From Streptomyces sp. NBC_01439 (GTDB lineage: Bacteria; Actinomycetota; Actinomycetes; Streptomycetales; Streptomycetaceae), in contig NZ_CP109487.1 of NCBI RefSeq assembly GCF_036227605.1, positions 682,001-746,000 on the forward strand: DNA of 64,000 nucleotides, written 5' to 3'. Under the pieces are notes generated by a model. That model was not told the DNA's origin and made no database searches. It worked only from the letters and a program-made list of their open reading frames with translations. A program made the translations under genes and the position numbers. This document shows, piece by piece, positions 63,823 through 64,000 of the stretch; position 1 is the first letter of the stretch, and every line of letters begins with the position of its first letter.

Positions 63823-64000
63823 GCGACATCGAGGGAATCGACCCGAGCGCCGCGCCCACCGGCGCCGGCTGCGTCGAGTGCGACGAGCTGGGCGGCTGGT
63901 GGTTCCACCTGCGGCGCTGCGCCCAGTGCGGCCACATCGGCTGCTGCGACTCCTCGCCGGCCCAGCACGCCACCGCCCACTGGAAGTCCTCCGGCCACCC
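63819..64000 (+). CDS. UBP-type zinc-finger protein, N-terminal part
   Basis: 60 residues are visible; the gene continues past the window. ATG at 63819 overlaps the kinase stop (ATGA). MSDIEGIDPSAAPTGAGCVEC is followed by a zf-UBP pattern: CxxC (CVEC), WWFHLRRCAQCGHIGCCDSSPAQHATAHWKSSGHP, with Cys and His zinc ligands as in the finger of eukaryotic ubiquitin-specific proteases that grasps the ubiquitin C-terminus. Bacterial versions occur without ubiquitin. It is the third gene of the operon, so it likely acts together with the oxidoreductase and kinase. Confidence 0.9.
   Translation, partial: MSDIEGIDPSAAPTGAGCVECDELGGWWFHLRRCAQCGHIGCCDSSPAQHATAHWKSSGH

Overview
The window is very GC-rich (about 73%), has the codon bias of an actinomycete, uses GTG and TTG starts freely, and places many secreted, lipoprotein, regulatory and export genes side by side. 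All of this points to Streptomyces or a close relative. Nothing here is unmistakably core housekeeping, so it reads as a chromosomal stretch of accessory metabolism and signalling. I saw no tRNA, rRNA, insertion sequence, integrase or CRISPR array.

Layout. 1-8.2 kb: the start of a PadR regulator with its operator, a membrane-anchored esterase, a molybdopterin-fold lipoprotein overlapping a Tat-exported DyP peroxidase, a GPP34 protein, a large LuxR (LAL) regulator and an AraC regulator. 8.2-14.1 kb: a minus-strand operon of isochorismatase-like hydrolase, DoxX, two alpha/beta hydrolases, a YtcJ-type amidohydrolase and an acetate-transporter-like membrane protein. 14.2-24.8 kb: a small P-loop kinase, a secreted Ig-like protein, a FUSC-like membrane protein, a cydA with no cydB beside it, a carotenoid oxygenase, a PBP4-type carboxypeptidase and a tripeptidyl-aminopeptidase-like hydrolase. 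25-36.4 kb: an unusual cyclotransferase/SGNH esterase fusion, a self-contained nitrate reductase fused to a CysJ-like flavoprotein, an MFS exporter divergent from a MerR regulator, and molybdenum genes (moeA, a di-Mop molbindin). 36.7-49.9 kb: a methyltransferase chimera, a DUF6056-type membrane protein, a GH15-like hydrolase, a PIG-L deacetylase and a very large membrane protein. 50-58.2 kb: an FtsX-type ABC export locus with two giant permeases and two ATPases. 58.2-60.5 kb: a DUF4232 lipoprotein divergent from an XRE protein with a transmembrane segment. 60.6 kb to the end: a translationally coupled operon of a receiver/thioredoxin-reductase-like protein, a cNMP-domain histidine kinase and a UBP-type zinc-finger protein cut by the window edge.

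Two themes stand out. First, between about 22 and 47 kb there is an exceptional density of broken genes: internally deleted, truncated, frameshifted or fused to neighbours (a VOC protein, a sulfite-oxidase-like stub, a quinone-oxidoreductase stub, pdxH, two methyltransferases, an M24 peptidase, an amidotransferase, a TPR regulator, an imine-reductase-like protein and a HEAT-repeat protein). They sit between intact genes, and no transposon is visible. Second, the best candidate for an under-described system is the terminal operon. A phospho-receiver is fused to a flavin oxidoreductase that lacks the thioredoxin-reductase CxxC. The partner kinase carries a cyclic-nucleotide-binding fold, and the third gene encodes a zinc finger of a type that in eukaryotes binds ubiquitin tails.

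Molybdenum enzymes link several loci: the SUOX-fold lipoprotein, the nitrate reductase (with a GlnR-like site upstream), the sulfite-oxidase-like stub, MoeA and the molbindin. All family assignments come from reading motifs and from memory of the families. No database search was run.
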